A stretch of DNA of 64,000 bases, from assembly GCA_963678485.1 (NCBI GenBank), contig OY782882.1, positions 1,984,001 to 2,048,000 of the forward strand. The letters run 5' to 3'. Below are positions 61,505 to 64,000 of this stretch, one piece after another (within the stretch, counting starts at the first letter, position 1; every line of letters starts with the position of its first letter). Under the pieces are notes generated by a model. That model saw only the letters and a program-made list of their open reading frames with translations. It did no database searches and was not told where the DNA came from. The stretch is from CALGYY01 sp963678485 (GTDB lineage: Bacteria > Bacteroidota > Bacteroidia > Bacteroidales > CAIWKO01). The position numbers and the translations under genes are program-made.

Positions 61505-62125
61505 CTACACAGTTGTATACTTTTTTATAAAGTCATCGATATTTGAAGAACAAAGCAAATGAACACTCTCAATAATTTTTTGATCGGGCCAATCCCACCA
61601 TTTTATTGATAAAAGTTTTTCGATTTGTACTTGGGTAAACCTAGTTTTCACAACTACACCAGGATTCCCTGCAACAATGCAGTATGGAGGTACATCTTTT
61701 ACAACAACACAGTGAGCAGCAACAACGGCCCCATCCCCAATCTTTACTCCTGAAAGTATAGTTGCATGACTCCCAATCCAAACATCATTTCCAATTATTA
61801 CATCTCCTTTTGAAGCAGGGTGACCATCTTTGTATTTTCCATCCATATTGAACATTATCCTATGCGGATATGTAGTCACCCAATCAATTCTGTGGTTTGA
61901 GCCATTAAATATTCTTACATTGTTAGCAATTGAACAAAATTTTCCAACGATAATCTTTGCTGTAACATTTTTATCCCAAATAATTTCTGGATATCCATAT
62001 GAATGCTCTCCAATCATTATGTTACCGTTTGAAATATTATCTTGAAGTAAAAACCGATTACGATATTCTAGTATTATATCCAATTGAGATGCAAGTTTTC
62101 GATATATCCATGTTTTTGCTTTCAT
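61505..62125 (-). CDS. CatB-related O-acetyltransferase (hexapeptide)
   Basis: This 206-residue protein has a left-handed beta-helix with repeats GNDVWIGSHATILSGVKIGDGAVVAAHCVV. NGSNHRIDWVTTYPHR is the typical catalytic region of the xenobiotic acetyltransferase (CatB/LbH_XAT) family, with the catalytic-type His. In a glycan locus it most likely O-acetylates a sugar; chloramphenicol resistance is less likely from context. It is 39 bases before the GT4 gene. Confidence 0.88.
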   Translation of the reverse strand: MKAKTWIYRKLASQLDIILEYRNRFLLQDNISNGNIMIGEHSYGYPEIIWDKNVTAKIIVGKFCSIANNVRIFNGSNHRIDWVTTYPHRIMFNMDGKYKDGHPASKGDVIIGNDVWIGSHATILSGVKIGDGAVVAAHCVVVKDVPPYCIVAGNPGVVVKTRFTQVQIEKLLSIKWWDWPDQKIIESVHLLCSSNIDDFIKKYTTV

Positions 62126-62155
62126 AAAATAATTCTTTTAGTGTCTCTTTTGAAA

Positions 62156-63493
62156 TTACACCTTCCGCCTCAGTTTGCCTTTTATGACAGCTATTCCTTG
62201 ACGAAAATCTTCAGAAGAAATTATGAACATTTTTCCTACAGGTAATTTATACTTCGAAATAGCAACTATCAATAGCACAGAAAAAATAGCAACACTTGTA
62301 AGTGAATTAGCTATTGCTGCGCCTATCATCCCAAAATATTTAACAAGTACAAAGTTCCCTAGCAAAGTTACTATAAAGCCGACTAATGTTGCATAAAGAC
62401 TAATGTGAACGGTCCCTGAAGAAATCATATACGAAGAAAACAGTCTTCCCTGACACACTAAAATTGCGCTAATAAGTAATATCCAAAAGGGATAAACTGC
62501 GCTTGAAAAATCCTTTCCATAAAGTAACGGCAATAACCATGGGGCAATGGCTGCACCGAAAACGGCCACAAATAGTATTACTGCAAAATTTATTCGTGAA
62601 AAACTTAAGAATGATGAATCTCTTGTTTTTAAATCTGAACTTGTCATGTGTGGAGTAAGCACATTTGCCAACGGATTTGATATCATTGTCAGCATCTGTG
62701 TTAATCCTGCTGCCAAAGTATAAATTCCAATAGTGAAATTATCAAGATAAAATGCAAGAACCCATATAACTAACTTACCATTAAAAAAGTTCACAAACAT
62801 TGATAAGTGCATAATTCCAATAAATGAAAAGAATTTTTTAATGTCTTTTCCCCACGAAAAATGCAAATTTATCTTATAGTTAAAATGCTTTCGAAATTGA
62901 AAATGCCAGTGCATTGAATTAGCAAAATATACACATAAGGTTATTAGCATTACCTCAGAAACACCCATTTTCATTACACCGAAAATTGCCAGAAGATAAC
63001 AACCCCCACAAAGTGCCAAATTAAACGAGCTATTCAACAAACTGATTTTATTCACCAAATCAAAACGCTGAATTCCCTGAAAAAATCCCGCATAGATTGA
63101 ATTTGCGAGCATAAAAAAGACACAAAGCCAAACCCAAACAATATATCTTATCGTCACATTGTCCTTTGGATAAAGGATTCCGGGATCACATACAAGAAAT
63201 ATTGATGTAATTACAATAGTAAAAACCAAACCAGCAATTAGAACAAGAAATGCTAAACCTTTTAGTTTCTCAATGGAGATTTTTCCATTTGCAACAAAAT
63301 AAATTAATGCAGCATCGATACTAAAGCTGAAAAGGGTTGTACAAAGGGCAACAACAGCAAGGTATACGGCCATAACTCCTCTTCCGTCTGGCCCAAGTGC
63401 GCGTGCAATAAAGATTCCAGAAACAACGGCCAGAAACTGTGATGCAATCTGAGTTATGATAGTTTGAATAATATTTTTTCGCAGTCGTGCCAA
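62156..63493 (-). CDS. Wzx-type oligosaccharide flippase
   Basis: This 445-residue membrane protein of the MOP/PST superfamily has about 12 helices and begins NIIQTIITQIASQFLAVVSGIFIARALGPDGRGVMAV, typical of Wzx/RfbX flippases. It should move undecaprenyl-linked repeat units across the membrane, which makes this locus Wzx-dependent. It is the first gene of the minus-strand cluster. Polymerase identity is open; the membrane proteins at 40725 and 55900 are candidates. Confidence 0.9.
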   Translation of the reverse strand: MARLRKNIIQTIITQIASQFLAVVSGIFIARALGPDGRGVMAVYLAVVALCTTLFSFSIDAALIYFVANGKISIEKLKGLAFLVLIAGLVFTIVITSIFLVCDPGILYPKDNVTIRYIVWVWLCVFFMLANSIYAGFFQGIQRFDLVNKISLLNSSFNLALCGGCYLLAIFGVMKMGVSEVMLITLCVYFANSMHWHFQFRKHFNYKINLHFSWGKDIKKFFSFIGIMHLSMFVNFFNGKLVIWVLAFYLDNFTIGIYTLAAGLTQMLTMISNPLANVLTPHMTSSDLKTRDSSFLSFSRINFAVILFVAVFGAAIAPWLLPLLYGKDFSSAVYPFWILLISAILVCQGRLFSSYMISSGTVHISLYATLVGFIVTLLGNFVLVKYFGMIGAAIANSLTSVAIFSVLLIVAISKYKLPVGKMFIISSEDFRQGIAVIKGKLRRKV

Positions 63494-63542
63494 TAAGATA
63501 ATATTACGTTAGGCTAGCTATATTAAAAAGCATAAGGATTAG

Positions 63543-63550
63543 TATCTTTG
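63543..63550 (+). promoter_or_regulatory. -7 box upstream of the methyltransferase
   Basis: TATCTTTG matches the -7 consensus; the ATG at 63719 is about 168 bases further on. No well-spaced -33 TTTG was found. The rest of the 225-base gap is AT-rich with no other gene. Confidence 0.4.
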
Positions 63551-63718
63551 CAAAAGTACACAGGCTAAATCATGAAAACAAATATTGTTTTTCCAAATCC
63601 ATATATTTTGAAGACGCCTTAACAAAACTAATTAAATATCAGAAACGTGCCTCGAACGCATGTTTTTGATATGTTTTAAAAAATCAAAAACTAATTTGTC
63701 CAATTTATTAAAATAAAT

Positions 63719-64000
63719 ATGAAAAACGAAGGTTTGTGGAAGCTTACCAGATTTAGTGTTGATAATAAGGGTAGAATACATGGTAGTCATATGCTACGTA
63801 TTGTCGGGAAAATATACTCAGAAGCAATTCAAACCTATGCAAAAGGGACCTTGATAGATCTAGGCTGTGGGGATGCTCCATACTACTTTTTCTATAAAAA
63901 TTACACGGATAGCATTATATGTGTTGATTGGCAGAACGCAGGAAAAGAACTAATACATCTTGATTTCTCGGCTGATTTGAATAACAATATCCCTCTAGAT
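63719..64000 (+). CDS. Class I SAM methyltransferase, N-terminal fragment
   Basis: This 94-residue fragment runs off the window. LIDLGCGDAPYYFFYKN (SAM motif I) and SIICVDWQ (acidic ribose-binding position) are plain. It begins the plus-strand side of the polysaccharide locus, divergent from wzx. Length and target are unknown. Confidence 0.85.
   Translation, partial: MKNEGLWKLTRFSVDNKGRIHGSHMLRIVGKIYSEAIQTYAKGTLIDLGCGDAPYYFFYKNYTDSIICVDWQNAGKELIHLDFSADLNNNIPLD

Noticed and set aside
61505..62125. Chloramphenicol resistance gene
   Set aside because: The CatB-like fold is shared by sugar O-acetyltransferases, and the polysaccharide setting makes that the better reading.
1..64000. tRNA or rRNA genes
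   Set aside because: I looked for cloverleaf-like and conserved rRNA sequence in the spacers and saw none; a covariance-model search would be decisive.

Overview
The window looks like chromosome from a member of the Bacteroidota. The sequence-level reasons are: three surface proteins ending in type IX secretion (T9SS) type A sorting domains, PorE-like TPR/beta-propeller/OmpA proteins, TAnnTTTG-type -7 promoter boxes with TTTG-type -33 boxes, few Shine-Dalgarno sequences, and many Bacteroidota-type housekeeping proteins. I recognised no rRNA, tRNA, CRISPR array, integrase or transposase. The genus cannot be told from this window.

Region 1 (1-24 kb) is mostly core. It holds a pyruvate carboxylase B/transcarboxylase 5S-type carboxyltransferase with a CRP-like palindrome upstream, phosphoglycerate kinase, a C10 cysteine protease exported by T9SS, two paralogous lipoproteins, and a TrhP-type U32 protein. 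An apparent operon follows, made of a TPR protein and two tandem PorE-like OmpA proteins. Then come a UbiA/MqnP-type prenyltransferase and a polyprenyl diphosphate synthase (quinone tail synthesis), aspS, tadA, a C-terminal processing protease, and a GH3/beta-lactamase fusion whose GH3 catalytic loop looks degenerate.

Region 2 (24-41 kb) starts with a striking 1077-residue redox protein. It joins in one chain what HCN synthase and opine oxidases carry as separate subunits: a 2Fe-2S domain, an FAD/NAD-type flavoprotein, two 4Fe-4S clusters, a BFD-like 2Fe-2S domain and a DAO-type flavoprotein. After it come two tandem T9SS-exported beta-helix proteins, a small Cys/His hydrolase-like protein, an exported thioredoxin, a glycosyltransferase overlapping mutS2, and the biotin carrier plus carboxyltransferase subunits of an acyl-CoA carboxylase/transcarboxylase.

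Region 3 (41-64 kb) is a surface-polysaccharide locus. It contains glycosyltransferases, methyltransferases, asparagine synthase, an N-acetyl sugar amidotransferase, a DegT aminotransferase with a NeuD/PglD acetyltransferase, a CatB-type acetyltransferase, two GT-C-like membrane proteins and a Wzx flippase. From about 53 kb the DNA is visibly more AT-rich than the core part. Two non-glycan cargo modules interrupt the locus: a DUF6922/AbiEii toxin-antitoxin-like pair and an AlbA/RecG-like ATP-binding regulator. Each lies between direct repeats that copy the 3' end of a neighbouring sugar gene (41 bp and 21 bp). This shared layout is the most unusual structural signal in the window.

Intergenic DNA is rich in small repeats: a MITE-like inverted repeat at 24.4 kb, a 548-bp inverted-repeat element at 7.9 kb with a relative at 47.4 kb, 8-bp arrays at three places, REP-like hairpins, and a VEGRFLSLSKD-type repeat at 43.2 kb.
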